Shown here piece by piece: positions 1 to 7,025 of a DNA stretch of 29,082 nt. How positions within the stretch are numbered: the stretch's first letter is position 1; each line of letters begins with the position of its first letter. A program made the position numbers and the translations under genes. Source of the DNA: CAZIVO01 sp964542765. GTDB taxonomy: Bacteria; Planctomycetota; UBA1135; UBA2386. The notes under the pieces are model-generated. The model had not been told where the DNA came from. It did not search any database and worked only from the letters and a program-made list of their open reading frames with translations. Where the stretch lies: positions 1 to 29,082 of the forward strand of contig CAZIVO010000036.1 of the NCBI GenBank assembly GCA_964542765.1. The letters are read 5' to 3'.

Positions 1-498
1 CCCTTGGGTGGCACCGCTTTCGATCCCAGCCATCTCGCCTTCGTCTTCTTGCGCGGAATCAGAGGCGCCGAGGAATTCGAGAACTTCGTCTCGCACGTCT
101 TCGAGTTGCACGCCGAGATTCATCAGAACCTGAGCTGCGATCCCCTCGTTTTCCTTGATCAGACCGAGTAGCAGATGCTCGGTTCCAATGTAGTTGTGGC
201 TGAGCTGACTGGCCTCCTCCATCGATAGTTCGAGAACCTTCTTGGCTCTTGGAGTGAAGGGGAGCTGTCCCATGGTGACCATCGAGGGACCGGTCTTGAC
301 TATTTTCTCGACCTCGTGACGGATCTTCTCGAGATCGATGCTCATGTTCTTGAGTACGTTGGCGGCAACACCGCTTCCTTCCTGCACCAGGCCGAGAAGG
401 ATGTGCTCGGTTCCTATGTACTCGTGGTTGAACTTTTGCGCTTCTTGCCGCGCGTAGGACATGACTTTCTTTGCGCGGTCGGTGAAACGATCAAACAT
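1..498 (-). CDS. clpC: ATP-dependent Clp protease ATP-binding subunit ClpC, N-terminal part (runs off the window)
   Basis: The first 166 codons are present and the frame is still open at base 1. The protein begins MFDRFTDRAKKVMSYARQEA, and the two Clp_N repeats are clear, each with the hallmark YIGTEH(I/L)LLGL (about residues 25-35 and 100-110). In the family this domain binds adaptors such as McsB/MecA and phospho-arginine substrates and feeds the AAA+ unfoldase that docks on ClpP. The two AAA+ modules should lie beyond the window edge. An acidic, Ser/Gln-rich linker begins near residue 145. The ATG at 498 is supported by an AGGAGG four bases upstream, the clearest ribosome-binding site in the window. 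It lies downstream of mcsA-mcsB on the same strand, as in Firmicutes, though a 352-base spacer separates it from mcsB. Confidence 0.95.
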   Translation of the reverse strand, partial: MFDRFTDRAKKVMSYARQEAQKFNHEYIGTEHILLGLVQEGSGVAANVLKNMSIDLEKIRHEVEKIVKTGPSMVTMGQLPFTPRAKKVLELSMEEASQLSHNYIGTEHLLLGLIKENEGIAAQVLMNLGVQLEDVRDEVLEFLGASDSAQEDEGEMAGIESGATQG

Positions 499-502
499 GC
501 TT

Positions 503-508
503 CCTCCT
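503..508 (-). promoter_or_regulatory. Strong Shine-Dalgarno of clpC
   Basis: A perfect AGGAGG on the minus strand lies four bases before the clpC ATG. It is the only strong Shine-Dalgarno I see next to a start codon in this window and fixes the clpC start. It overlaps the TAG stop of the small upstream open frame at 507-620. Confidence 0.8.
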
Positions 509-620
509 AGCCCTTTAGAAACGCAGCAAGAGTTTTGAGACTCCGGATCTGCTCCTGATAACCATGATTTACAGCCTGTGACAGGATCGGAACACTCAGT
601 TTATGGATTCGGTATTCCAT
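507..620 (-). CDS. Possible 37-codon leader ORF upstream of clpC
   Basis: A short open frame starts with ATG at 620 (MEYRIHKLSVPILSQ...) and ends in a TAG that overlaps the first bases of the clpC AGGAGG. This geometry would let translation of the small frame couple to clpC or modulate it. It has no good ribosome-binding site of its own (only a weak AAGAG nearby) and I recognise no homologue. It may be a chance frame in the spacer. I list it because of its position, not because its product looks like a known protein. Confidence 0.25.
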   Translation of the reverse strand: MEYRIHKLSVPILSQAVNHGYQEQIRSLKTLAAFLKG

Positions 621-850
621 GGCTCTTGTCGGCTCGTGGTGGTCCGTATCTTTGCTAGATTTCCTTTATCTTTGTTCGAAGGGGGTTTGGGGCGTCTGGC
701 GGCCCTGATTTCTTGCCCGTTTTGGTAGCAAGCATCGTGCCAGTCCAGGCCGAAAAGGCCTTGGGATGGGATTTTGATCCACGGGCGGCAGGGAGTCATT
801 CCGCAGTTCCGGTGGAGTGGATGATCGGCCCAGGGAGGTGCTGGTGGGGC
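621..850. other. mcsB-clpC intergenic spacer
   Basis: This is the longest stretch in the window without a convincing gene; with 499-620 the spacer totals about 350 bases. Going toward clpC it holds a small hairpin (747-761: AGGCC, five-base loop, GGCCT) with no following T-run, then an AT-rich patch with a direct repeat at 647-674. Frames of 67 and 87 codons on the minus strand cross it, but they have low-complexity, arginine/proline-rich products and no start signals, so I do not call them. Confidence 0.5.
647..674 (-). promoter_or_regulatory. Direct repeat CAAAGATA x2 upstream of clpC, candidate operator
   Basis: On the minus strand CAAAGATA occurs twice, at 674-667 and 654-647, with starts exactly 20 bases apart. 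That places both copies on the same face of the helix. The patch is AT-rich within a GC-rich region and lies about 150-175 bases upstream of the clpC ATG. CtsR-type clpC regulation also uses direct repeats, but the sequence here does not match the CtsR heptad, and no ctsR gene precedes mcsA. A regulatory role is inferred only from position and spacing. Confidence 0.3.
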
Positions 851-1918
851 TCAGTGCTGGCCGAGGGCTTGCCGGATCAGGGTGGCACGGCGGAGATCCC
901 GCTCGCCGGGGGAGAGGGTCGCGTGGCACAAGCGCTGCAGATGAGCTGGCTGGGACAGGAGCAGGGCTCGGTTGATCTGATCGAGGGTCAGATGTTCGAG
1001 CAGGCCTTGCTGCAAGCCGAAACGGACGGCGGAGAGGCAGGTGAGAGCCTCCTCGCTGGTGAGGATGCGTGCTCGCTCGAGGGTTCCCAGGCTTCGGTGC
1101 ACACGATCCTCGGTCTGAGCCATCTTGTCGCCGCTCGTCAGGGCTTCCCGGATTTCGCGCTCCCAGTCGATGATCCGCTCGACGGCGCTTCCCACGTCAC
1201 CCAGGATCTGCTCCTCGGATCGTCCCAGTGTCACCTGGTTGCTGACCTGATAGAAGTCTCCGAGGGCGCGGCTACCCTCCCCGTAGAGCCCGCGTACGGC
1301 CATGTGGATCTTTTGGGCCGAGTTGACGGCCTTGTCGATATCCTCGGCCCAGACCAGTCCTGGCAGATGCAACATGACCGATACGCGCAAGCCTGTTCCG
1401 GTATTTGTAGGGCAGGCTGTGAGGAAACCGAACTCCTCGGAAAAGGCAACGGGGACCCGACCCATCAGGTCTTCATCGAGGGCTTCCGCCCGTCGGTAGG
1501 TCGCTCCGATACGGAATCCTGACGCGAAGACCTGGGCGCGGATATGGTCCTCTTCGTTGATCATCACCGAGACGCTCTCGTCGTCATTGAGGACCACGCA
1601 GCGGTCGCGACTTGCGCCGGCCAGTTCCCGGCTGATCAGGTGCCGTTCGATCAGCATGCGCCGCTCGGTCTCTTCTAGTTTGCCGACATCGACGGCCGAG
1701 AGCTTCTCGGTGAAGCCCTCCTGGCAGAGTTGGTCCCGCAGATACTCCGTGAGCTGACAGGCTTCTTCGTCCGTCATGCTGGTCGAAAAGCGAAAACCCT
1801 CGACATTGCGTGCGAAGCGTACCCGTGTGCAGACCGCGATGTCGGATTGCGGACCTTCGCCTTGCAGCCACTCACCGAGGTTCATCCCATCGGGGGATGG
1901 TTCCGTAGGGTCCGTCAA
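851..1918 (-). CDS. mcsB: Protein arginine kinase McsB
   Basis: The 355-residue product matches the usual McsB length. It carries the phosphagen-kinase-like ATP:guanido fold: CTRVRFARN at 30-38 (phosphate binding), the NEEDHIR loop at 121-127 (catalytic Glu), CPTNTGTGLR at 169-178 (the CPxNxGTGxR active-site signature) and SNQVTLG at 226-232. The C-terminal third corresponds to the phospho-arginine-binding regulatory region. The family phosphorylates arginines on damaged or regulatory proteins, marking them for ClpC-ClpP. The start overlaps the mcsA stop by four bases (ATGA), so the pair is probably translationally coupled. An internal Met12 (MNLGEWLQG) is an alternative start closer to the usual N-terminus. 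Confidence 0.96.
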   Translation of the reverse strand: MTDPTEPSPDGMNLGEWLQGEGPQSDIAVCTRVRFARNVEGFRFSTSMTDEEACQLTEYLRDQLCQEGFTEKLSAVDVGKLEETERRMLIERHLISRELAGASRDRCVVLNDDESVSVMINEEDHIRAQVFASGFRIGATYRRAEALDEDLMGRVPVAFSEEFGFLTACPTNTGTGLRVSVMLHLPGLVWAEDIDKAVNSAQKIHMAVRGLYGEGSRALGDFYQVSNQVTLGRSEEQILGDVGSAVERIIDWEREIREALTSGDKMAQTEDRVHRSLGTLERARILTSEEALTCLSAVRFGLQQGLLEHLTLDQINRALLLSQPAHLQRLCHATLSPGERDLRRATLIRQALGQH

Positions 1919-2424
1919 GGCTTCAACTCCCGCAACTCGTCTCGGAGTCTGGCTGCGTCCTCGTAGTTTTCGTCGCGGATGGCGTCTGCCAATCTGCGGT
2001 GGAGGTCGGTCAAATTGTCAGGTTCGGTATTCGCCGTGCGTCCGGGATAACGTCCCACATGAGTTTTGCCGTCATGCACCCTCTCGAGCAGGCTGATCAA
2101 GGAGTCACGGAGCGTCTCGTAACATCGAGGACAGCCCAAGCGTCCGCGCATCCGGAAATCCTCGGCAGTCAAGCCGCAGGCCGGGCAGGTTGGCGACTGC
2201 GTGCCGGGGGAAGGCTCGGATGGTGATTTAAGCCCGCTGACCAGATCTTCGAGAATCTCCGTCGAGAGTTTCTTCAGTGGTCCGAACTTGGCTGGAGGTG
2301 CAACGTCACCCGATTTTTCGGCGCAACCGGGACAGAGGTGCTTTTGTTCCGAGACAGCCCCGTCTTGAAGATCGAGGATGTGGATCGTGGCGATCGATTT
2401 TTGGCAAATGGTGCAGTATTGCAT
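1915..2424 (-). CDS. mcsA: McsA, zinc-finger UVR-domain activator of McsB
   Basis: The 169-residue protein has two pairs of zinc-binding CxxC motifs (C4/C7 with C31/C34, and C80/C83 with C98/C101). A C-terminal UVR domain follows at about 137-169, with the characteristic LxxxxxxAxxxENYEDAARLRDEL pattern. In characterised systems McsA binds McsB, stimulates its kinase activity and responds to metal or oxidative stress through the cysteines. The stop overlaps mcsB, and murD ends 27 bases upstream, so this is probably one transcript murD-mcsA-mcsB. There is no ctsR gene in front, unlike Firmicutes. The spacing between finger and UVR fits McsA better than a generic UVR protein. Confidence 0.92.
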   Translation of the reverse strand: MQYCTICQKSIATIHILDLQDGAVSEQKHLCPGCAEKSGDVAPPAKFGPLKKLSTEILEDLVSGLKSPSEPSPGTQSPTCPACGLTAEDFRMRGRLGCPRCYETLRDSLISLLERVHDGKTHVGRYPGRTANTEPDNLTDLHRRLADAIRDENYEDAARLRDELRELKP

Positions 2425-2451
2425 CTGCGGAATCTCTGGAATCTGATCAGT

Positions 2452-3876
2452 CTAGCGTTCTGTTACTCCAGGACCAAAGCCCGCCCGTAGATCAGTGGTT
2501 TGAGAGGCCCTTGTCGATGCCGTAGATCTTCGCAATTGCTCGACTTGGTCCAAGAAATCCCCGGCTCGGGCAGCGAAGTTAGGATACTGGTCATAGGAGG
2601 CGAAAGCCGGGCTGAACAGAAGCTGGTCGTCGGCTCGGGATGCTTCCCAGGCTGTGCTCACCGCATCATGGAGATGCTCGTGAATCGTCGTTGGCAAGCG
2701 CGACTGCAAGATGTGCCCCAAGGGCCCGGCAGACGCCCCGAAGAGGTGGGCACTATGGAGATGGTCGGCCAGGGCATCAGCGATGGCAGCCAGGTCTCCA
2801 CCCTTGCTCTTGCCTCCGCCGATCCAGCGGATGGGGCCATCGAGGGATTGCATGGCTGACAGGGTCGAGCGCCATTCGGTGGAGACCCCGTTGTCAAAGA
2901 TCTGAACACCCGCGATGGGTTCGAGGCGCTGAAGGCGATGGGGCAAACTTTCTTGTCGGGCGATGGCCATCGCCGCTCGCCGATGGTCGGCTCCCAGAAG
3001 TCTGGCCGCAGCGAATGCGGCGAGGGCATTCTCCTGCTGAAATGTGCCGATCAGTGGAAGATCTTCGATGGGCAGGATGGGGCCGGCATCGGACAGGCAT
3101 GACCAGAGTGAGCCCGATCTCGTTCCGACGTGACCATCGGTAGGATCACTCAACCCGTAGGTGACTCGTCGTGGTGCAGCAGTCCTGAAGCTGGCGGCGA
3201 CACCGTCATCACGGGCGTGGACGATCCATTCCGTTGCGGCCTCGGCAGCGCGGCCCTTGGCGGCCTGATAGGCCGGGAGGGTTCCATGCCGGTCCAGATG
3301 GTCCTGGGTGACCCGGGTGAAGACGGTGCCGACCACGGAATGCCGCGCCGGGTCGATCCGGTCGAGCTGGAACGAGGAAATTTCGATGACGGCCAGGGTG
3401 TCCTGGTTCCACCGGGCAGCATCGGCGAGAAGACTGCGGCCGAGGTTGCCGCCAAGCAGGCAGTCCATGTTGGATTCTTGTATGGCCGCAGCCAGGAGGG
3501 TTGCCGTTGTCGACTTGCCATTCGTGCCCGTGACGAAGACAACGCGCCCCGGAAAGGCCTCGAGGAACAGGTTGATCTCCTGTGTCATGGGGACCTTCAG
3601 CTGATGGGCTTTTTCGATGATCGGGTGTCCGTCGGGGATGGCGGGGTTCACCACCAGAAGATCGACATCTTCGAGCAGGTCGTCGGAGGGATCACCGAGA
3701 CGCCAGTCGATCTCGCCATTCTCCGACTCGAGTGCGGCGATGGGCTCCGCGAGGCTTTCGGAGCTGGCCCGATCGGAGATTCGCAGCTGCCACCCTTGGT
3801 TGAGGAGCCAACGGCTGGCCTCACGGCCTCCACCGAATCGTCCGAGCCCGAGCACCAGTGCCAGGCCTCGTGTCAT
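2452..3876 (-). CDS. murD: UDP-N-acetylmuramoyl-L-alanine:glutamate ligase (MurD-like)
   Basis: The 474-residue Mur ligase has the expected order of motifs. There is an N-terminal Rossmann-like domain (VLGLGRFG at 8-15), the ATP P-loop GTNGKSTT at 117-124, EISSFQL at 165-171, TQDHLDRHGT at 190-199 and the carbamylated-lysine candidate K207. HRLQ follows at 313-316, then the C-terminal domain with GGGKSKGGD (353-361) and SPAFASYDQYPNF (422-434), close to the MurD serine/phenylalanine loop. The family adds glutamate to UDP-MurNAc-Ala in cytoplasmic peptidoglycan synthesis. One oddity is that the usual DSKATN motif reads NGVSTE (329-334), losing the Lys but keeping the Thr. The gene overlaps the upstream lipoprotein by four bases. 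MurD is by far the best fit; a variant glutamate specificity is possible. Confidence 0.88.
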   Translation of the reverse strand: MTRGLALVLGLGRFGGGREASRWLLNQGWQLRISDRASSESLAEPIAALESENGEIDWRLGDPSDDLLEDVDLLVVNPAIPDGHPIIEKAHQLKVPMTQEINLFLEAFPGRVVFVTGTNGKSTTATLLAAAIQESNMDCLLGGNLGRSLLADAARWNQDTLAVIEISSFQLDRIDPARHSVVGTVFTRVTQDHLDRHGTLPAYQAAKGRAAEAATEWIVHARDDGVAASFRTAAPRRVTYGLSDPTDGHVGTRSGSLWSCLSDAGPILPIEDLPLIGTFQQENALAAFAAARLLGADHRRAAMAIARQESLPHRLQRLEPIAGVQIFDNGVSTEWRSTLSAMQSLDGPIRWIGGGKSKGGDLAAIADALADHLHSAHLFGASAGPLGHILQSRLPTTIHEHLHDAVSTAWEASRADDQLLFSPAFASYDQYPNFAARAGDFLDQVEQLRRSTASTRASQTTDLRAGFGPGVTER

Positions 3877-4319
3877 CGCTCAGTACGCACTTCCCGTGCC
3901 CGCAGTCGGAACGCATCTGCCTCCGGAGGATCGATCCCTTCGGCCACTCCGGATGACGGTTCACTGGTTGTCAGGGTGAGTTGATGTCCCGGGTCCGAAG
4001 ACCAGCTGCGCATGGCGAGTTCGATCAGGAAATCGAAAGGAAAGATCCAGGGAGTCACGGGCTCATGGATCCCCAGCTGCATTCGCGCTTCCCGGCGATT
4101 CGAACGAAGTTCCGGAGGCGGAGCTGTGGCGACTTCCATGGTTCCGTAATACTGCCAGGGGAGCTTCACCTTTCCAGATCCCCGTAGCTGCCCATCGGTG
4201 AAGATGGGTGCATCGTCGGTGCTGCTGTCGATCTCTATTCCGGGAGAAGCGCAGGCGGTGCAGCCGAGCGCGACCAACACGCACAGAGCTACCTTAGCCT
4301 CACCCCGCCATTGCCTCAT
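3873..4319 (-). CDS. Small putative lipoprotein of unknown function
   Basis: The 148-residue product starts MRQWRGEAKVALCVLVALG, a basic n-region and hydrophobic core followed by cysteines (GCTAC). This resembles a lipoprotein signal peptide, although the residues before the cysteines do not fit the strict lipobox. The rest is mixed polar sequence with a WQYYGTMEV stretch near residue 60 and WIFPFDF near 90; I recognise no family. The ATG at 4319 has GAGAGG four bases upstream. The frame stays open further upstream, but that extension would translate a tRNA gene, so it is rejected. The stop overlaps the murD start (ATGA), linking it to cell-wall synthesis by position only. Confidence 0.7.
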   Translation of the reverse strand: MRQWRGEAKVALCVLVALGCTACASPGIEIDSSTDDAPIFTDGQLRGSGKVKLPWQYYGTMEVATAPPPELRSNRREARMQLGIHEPVTPWIFPFDFLIELAMRSWSSDPGHQLTLTTSEPSSGVAEGIDPPEADAFRLRAREVRTER

Positions 4320-4346
4320 GCAGCCTCTCGTCCGTCGGAGATAAGA

Positions 4347-4402
<56 letters not shown>

Positions 4403-4412
4403 NNNNNNNNNN
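4403..4412. other. Scaffold gap (10 N) between two tRNA-Ser fragments
   Basis: Ten N replace an unknown amount of sequence. The left and right flanks are parts of different serine tRNA genes, so the true gap probably holds the 3' end of one gene, a spacer and the 5' end of the other. Confidence 0.9.
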
Positions 4413-4473
4413 CCGGTATTACCAGCCTGCCGCCTTAGCAAGGTGGTGCATTCGGCCACTCTGCCACCTCTCC
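4413..4473 (-). tRNA. tRNA-Ser(GCT), 5' part only (truncated by scaffold gap)
   Basis: The 61 bases on the minus strand give the acceptor 5' strand GGAGAGG, TG, the D arm GCAGAGTGGCCGAATGC, then the anticodon stem-loop CCACC-TTGCTAA-GGCGG with anticodon GCT (reads AGC/AGT). The start of a long variable arm (GGCTGGT-AAT-ACCGG...) follows and runs into the N gap. The anticodon stem has one A-C mismatch in the middle. The T arm and 3' acceptor are missing. Confidence 0.85.
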
Positions 4474-4598
4474 GCAGCGATGGGGGAGTAGACACCTCCA
4501 CCTCGACGTGTGCAAGAGTGCAGGCGTCTTCGTCGATCCAGGAGAGGCGGAGGCCGTCTCATCCAGATCATCATGAAGGTCATGGCCGGGCGAGGAGA

Positions 4599-4689
4599 TG
4601 GCGGTGGGAGAGGGATTCGAACCCCCGGTCGGCTATTCACCGACACTGGTTTTCAAAACCAGCGCATTCGGCCACTCTGCCATCCCACC
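4599..4689 (-). tRNA. tRNA-Ser(TGA)
   Basis: A complete class II tRNA of 91 bases including an encoded CCA. It has acceptor GGTGGGA/TCCCACC, the same D arm as the neighbouring serine tRNA and anticodon stem-loop CTGGT-TTTGAAA-ACCAG with anticodon TGA. A long variable arm (GTCGGTGAATAGCCGAC) precedes the T arm GGGGG-TTCGAAT-CCCTC and discriminator G. It lies 17 bases downstream of the bifunctional-nuclease gene and 125 bases upstream of the tRNA-Ser(GCT) fragment, all on one strand. The spacer 4474-4598 shows nothing else. Confidence 0.95.
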
Positions 4690-4710
4690 ACATTAAATGT
4701 GAAGCTTCAC
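4689..4710. repeat. Two overlapping palindromes at the end of the nuclease-family gene
   Basis: CACATT-A-AATGTG (4689-4701) overlaps GTGAAGCTTCAC (4699-4710). The second includes the stop codon of the upstream gene and the first touches the 5' base of tRNA-Ser(TGA). Stems are too short for a convincing terminator. It may mark a processing or protein-binding site, or be chance. Confidence 0.3.
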
Positions 4711-5111
4711 TCCGAGGTCACAGCCTCGAGTACCTTCTCGTGCACGAAGAGCGCGGCACCCGTTTGCACCGCAAGGGCGATGCCGTCCGAGGGGCGGCAG
4801 TCGACGAGTTTCTTCTCACCGTTGGCTTCGAGTTCCAGCAAGGCGAAGAAGGTGCTATTTTTCAGCTCATTGATGATCACGCGGGACAGTTGATGACCAA
4901 GAATTTCGAGCACACGCCCGATCAGGTCGTGTGTCATCGGTCGCTCCGCCCGGACATCTTGGAGCTTGCGGTTGATCTCCAGCGCTTCGCTGAAGCCGAT
5001 TACGATGGGGAAAGAACGATCCCCATCCTTCTCACGGAGATGGATGTACTGATGGTCACCCTTCTCCTGGATGACGACGCGCGACAGTTGAACCTCTACC
5101 AGACCCTCCAT
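4707..5111 (-). CDS. Bifunctional nuclease (BFN/DUF151) family protein
   Basis: The 134-residue protein is essentially one BFN domain. The core reads HLREKDGDRSFPIVIGFSEA (25-44), then ERPMTHDLIGRVLEILG (56-72), a strand pair VIINELKNSTFFALLEL and CRPSDGIALAVQTGAALFV near 105-123. These are the conserved Pro-Ile-x-Ile-Gly and Arg-Pro-Ser-Asp-(Gly/Ala)-(Ile/Leu)-Ala-Leu features of the family. A plant member was reported with DNase/RNase activity; most bacterial members are uncharacterised. It diverges from the asparaginase gene with only about 50 bases between starts. It lies immediately upstream of serine tRNAs on the same strand, so it may be co-transcribed with them. Confidence 0.88.
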   Translation of the reverse strand: MEGLVEVQLSRVVIQEKGDHQYIHLREKDGDRSFPIVIGFSEALEINRKLQDVRAERPMTHDLIGRVLEILGHQLSRVIINELKNSTFFALLELEANGEKKLVDCRPSDGIALAVQTGAALFVHEKVLEAVTSE

Positions 5112-5161
5112 GACCCTGCACTCAACAGTATCGAGCCCGGAGTATCCAGGCTACGTGGCTA

Positions 5162-6216
5162 ATGGAGTTTCCTTTATACATGGATGCCAATCCCATGGAA
5201 CGAGCCTCAGATCTTCTTGATTCTTCCCTCCTGGCCACGGTTACCAGGAGCGGGCAGCCTGAATCCTGGCACCGTGGTATGTTCGCCGTGGTCGAGGGTG
5301 ATCGTGTGATTCGGAGCGAGGGGGACATCCAGGGACACATCTATGCCCGATCATCGGTCAAGCCTTTCCAGGCCCTGCCGCTGCTCGAGCGAGGTATAGC
5401 TGACCGTGAGAGCTTCAGCGATGCTGAACTGGCCGTGATCAGTGCCAGCCACAATGGCACTCGTGAGCATCAGGCGGTGGTGCAGGCCCTTCTTGAGCGC
5501 GGAGGGTTTCAGGAAAGTGATCTGCTCTGCGGCCCGCATTCGCCCTTTGATATCGAGTCCAGGCGGGAGATCGTTCGGGCTGGCAAGAAACCTTCCCGCA
5601 TTCACAACAATTGCTCAGGCAAGCATGCTGGTTTTCTTTGGCTGGCGCGAGAATTGGGCGTGCCCCTGCCGGACTACCTCGACCCCGAGAGCGCATCTCA
5701 GATCGTGGTTCGGGAGAGCGTTTGCGAGATGGCANNNNNNNNNNGGCATTGGATGCGGTCGATGCGGGAGTTGACGGATGCGGTGCACCGACCTTGCGCC
5801 TGCCGCTGGTTGGGTTGGCGAGGGCTTTTTCCCGGATGACGAACCCCGATGACCTCTCTCCCGTTCGGTCACAGGCGTGTCGTCGAATGTTGAACGCCGT
5901 CAGTCACCATCCGGTCTTGCTCGCTGGGCGCGGCAGATTTTGTACTGCCCTGATCGAGTCAGCACCGGGGAGGGTCTATCCAAAGAATGGAGCGGAGGGG
6001 GTGTACGCGGTCGGGCTTGCGGGAATGGGTATCGGCATCGCAATCAAGATACTCGATGGCGAGGCCCGTGCTTACCCACCGGTTGTCGTCGAGATCCTGC
6101 GCGGGCTCGGTTTGTGGGAGGAAATACCTGCGTCTCTCGAAGACTTTGCGAGGGTCCCCATCCACAACACCCGAAAGGATCTGGTCGGCCACATCGAGAG
6201 TGCATTCCGATGGTGA
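5162..6216 (+). CDS. Asparaginase (thermolabile/R. etli type), interrupted by scaffold gap
   Basis: Two frames together cover one asparaginase of the PF06089 type. The 5' part (5162-5734) shows SSVKPFQALPLLERG, ISASHNGTREHQ and HNNCSGKHAGFLWLARELG. The 3' part (5746-6216, a different frame) resumes at VDGCGAPTLRLPL and ends ...HIESAFRW. The frame change coincides exactly with the 10-N gap, so it is a gap-size artefact rather than a proven frameshift; about 347 residues are visible. The family hydrolyses asparagine to aspartate plus ammonia. Met1 at 5162 gives the longest product. ATG at 5195 would still keep the conserved start of the domain and has a TATACA nine bases before it. The stop overlaps the next gene by seven bases. 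Confidence 0.85.
5735..5744. other. Scaffold gap (10 N) inside the asparaginase gene
   Basis: The codon phase before the gap and after it differ, so the true missing length must be congruent to 2 modulo 3 if the gene is intact. Family alignment of the flanks suggests only a few residues are missing. Confidence 0.9.
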
Positions 6217-7025
6217 AGCGAGTCGTCAAGATCCCCGGTCTGCCTCGCCGCCGTCGCGATGGCCACAAGGGTGATTACGGGACGGTGTTGCTGGTTGCCG
6301 GGAGTCACGGGATGCTCGGTGCGGCGATTCTCGCAGCGCGCGGTGCCTTGCGTGGAGGCGCGGGACTGGTGCGCGCTTGCTTGCCGTTGAGTTTGGTGAC
6401 ACCGTTCACGGTCGCGGTGCCGTCGGCGACGAGTTTGCCGAGGACAGGTTCGCCCGGTCGCTGGTTGCGCGGTGTCGATGCCGTGGTCGTGGGGCCGGGT
6501 CTGTCCACGGCGACGAGCAGTCGCAATCTCGTGCGTGCGGTATTGCGTTCGAGTGGTGCACCGATGGTCCTGGACGCTGATGGGCTCAATGTGCTGGGAC
6601 CCTTGAAGGGCAAGCTCTCGGCCAAGGCGCCGGTGATCCTGACTCCGCACCCGGGCGAAGCTGCCAGGCTTCTCCGTCTGGAAAAGGTGGAACTGCAGGC
6701 TGATCGTGAGGCCGCTGCTCTGGAACTGGCGACCCGCTCGGGTCGGATCGCGGTGCTCAAGGGCGCGCGCACCATCGTTACCGATGGTACCCGCATGTTT
6801 GTCAATCGGACCGGAAACCCCGGGCTGGGCACGGGCGGTTCGGGCGATGTGCTCGCGGGCTTGCTCGGCTCCTTGCTGGCTCAGGGGATGGACCCCTTCG
6901 ATGCCGCTTGCTTGGGCGTGAATGTTCACGGTGCTGCGGGGGATCTCGTCGCCGCGCGCCTGTCGGAGCCGGGCCTGATCGCCGAAGACCTTCCACTGGC
7001 CATCGCGGAGGTTCTGGGCCGATGA
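6210..7025 (+). CDS. nnrD: ADP/ATP-dependent NAD(P)H-hydrate dehydratase (YjeF C-terminal domain)
   Basis: The 271-residue protein is a stand-alone ribokinase-like dehydratase. It has GDYGTVLLVAGSHGMLGAAILAARGALRGGAG pattern at the N-terminus, VVGPGL, LDADGLN, LTPHPGE and the catalytic/nucleotide loop NPGLGTGGSGDVLAGLLGS. The enzyme returns damaged NADHX/NADPHX to NAD(P)H using ADP or ATP. The N-terminal epimerase domain (NnrE), often fused to it, is absent here and must be elsewhere if present. The frame is open 111 codons upstream, but that part overlaps the asparaginase coding region. ATG at 6210, overlapping the asparaginase stop by seven bases, gives a natural N-terminus. The stop overlaps the next ATG (ATGA). 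Confidence 0.92.
   Translation: MVKRVVKIPGLPRRRRDGHKGDYGTVLLVAGSHGMLGAAILAARGALRGGAGLVRACLPLSLVTPFTVAVPSATSLPRTGSPGRWLRGVDAVVVGPGLSTATSSRNLVRAVLRSSGAPMVLDADGLNVLGPLKGKLSAKAPVILTPHPGEAARLLRLEKVELQADREAAALELATRSGRIAVLKGARTIVTDGTRMFVNRTGNPGLGTGGSGDVLAGLLGSLLAQGMDPFDAACLGVNVHGAAGDLVAARLSEPGLIAEDLPLAIAEVLGR

Noticed and set aside
747..761. Rho-independent terminator after mcsB
   Set aside because: The stem is only five base pairs and no T-run follows on the minus strand.
713..3984. Long plus-strand frames (713-1522, 3130-3984)
   Set aside because: They are reverse-strand shadows of mcsB and murD.
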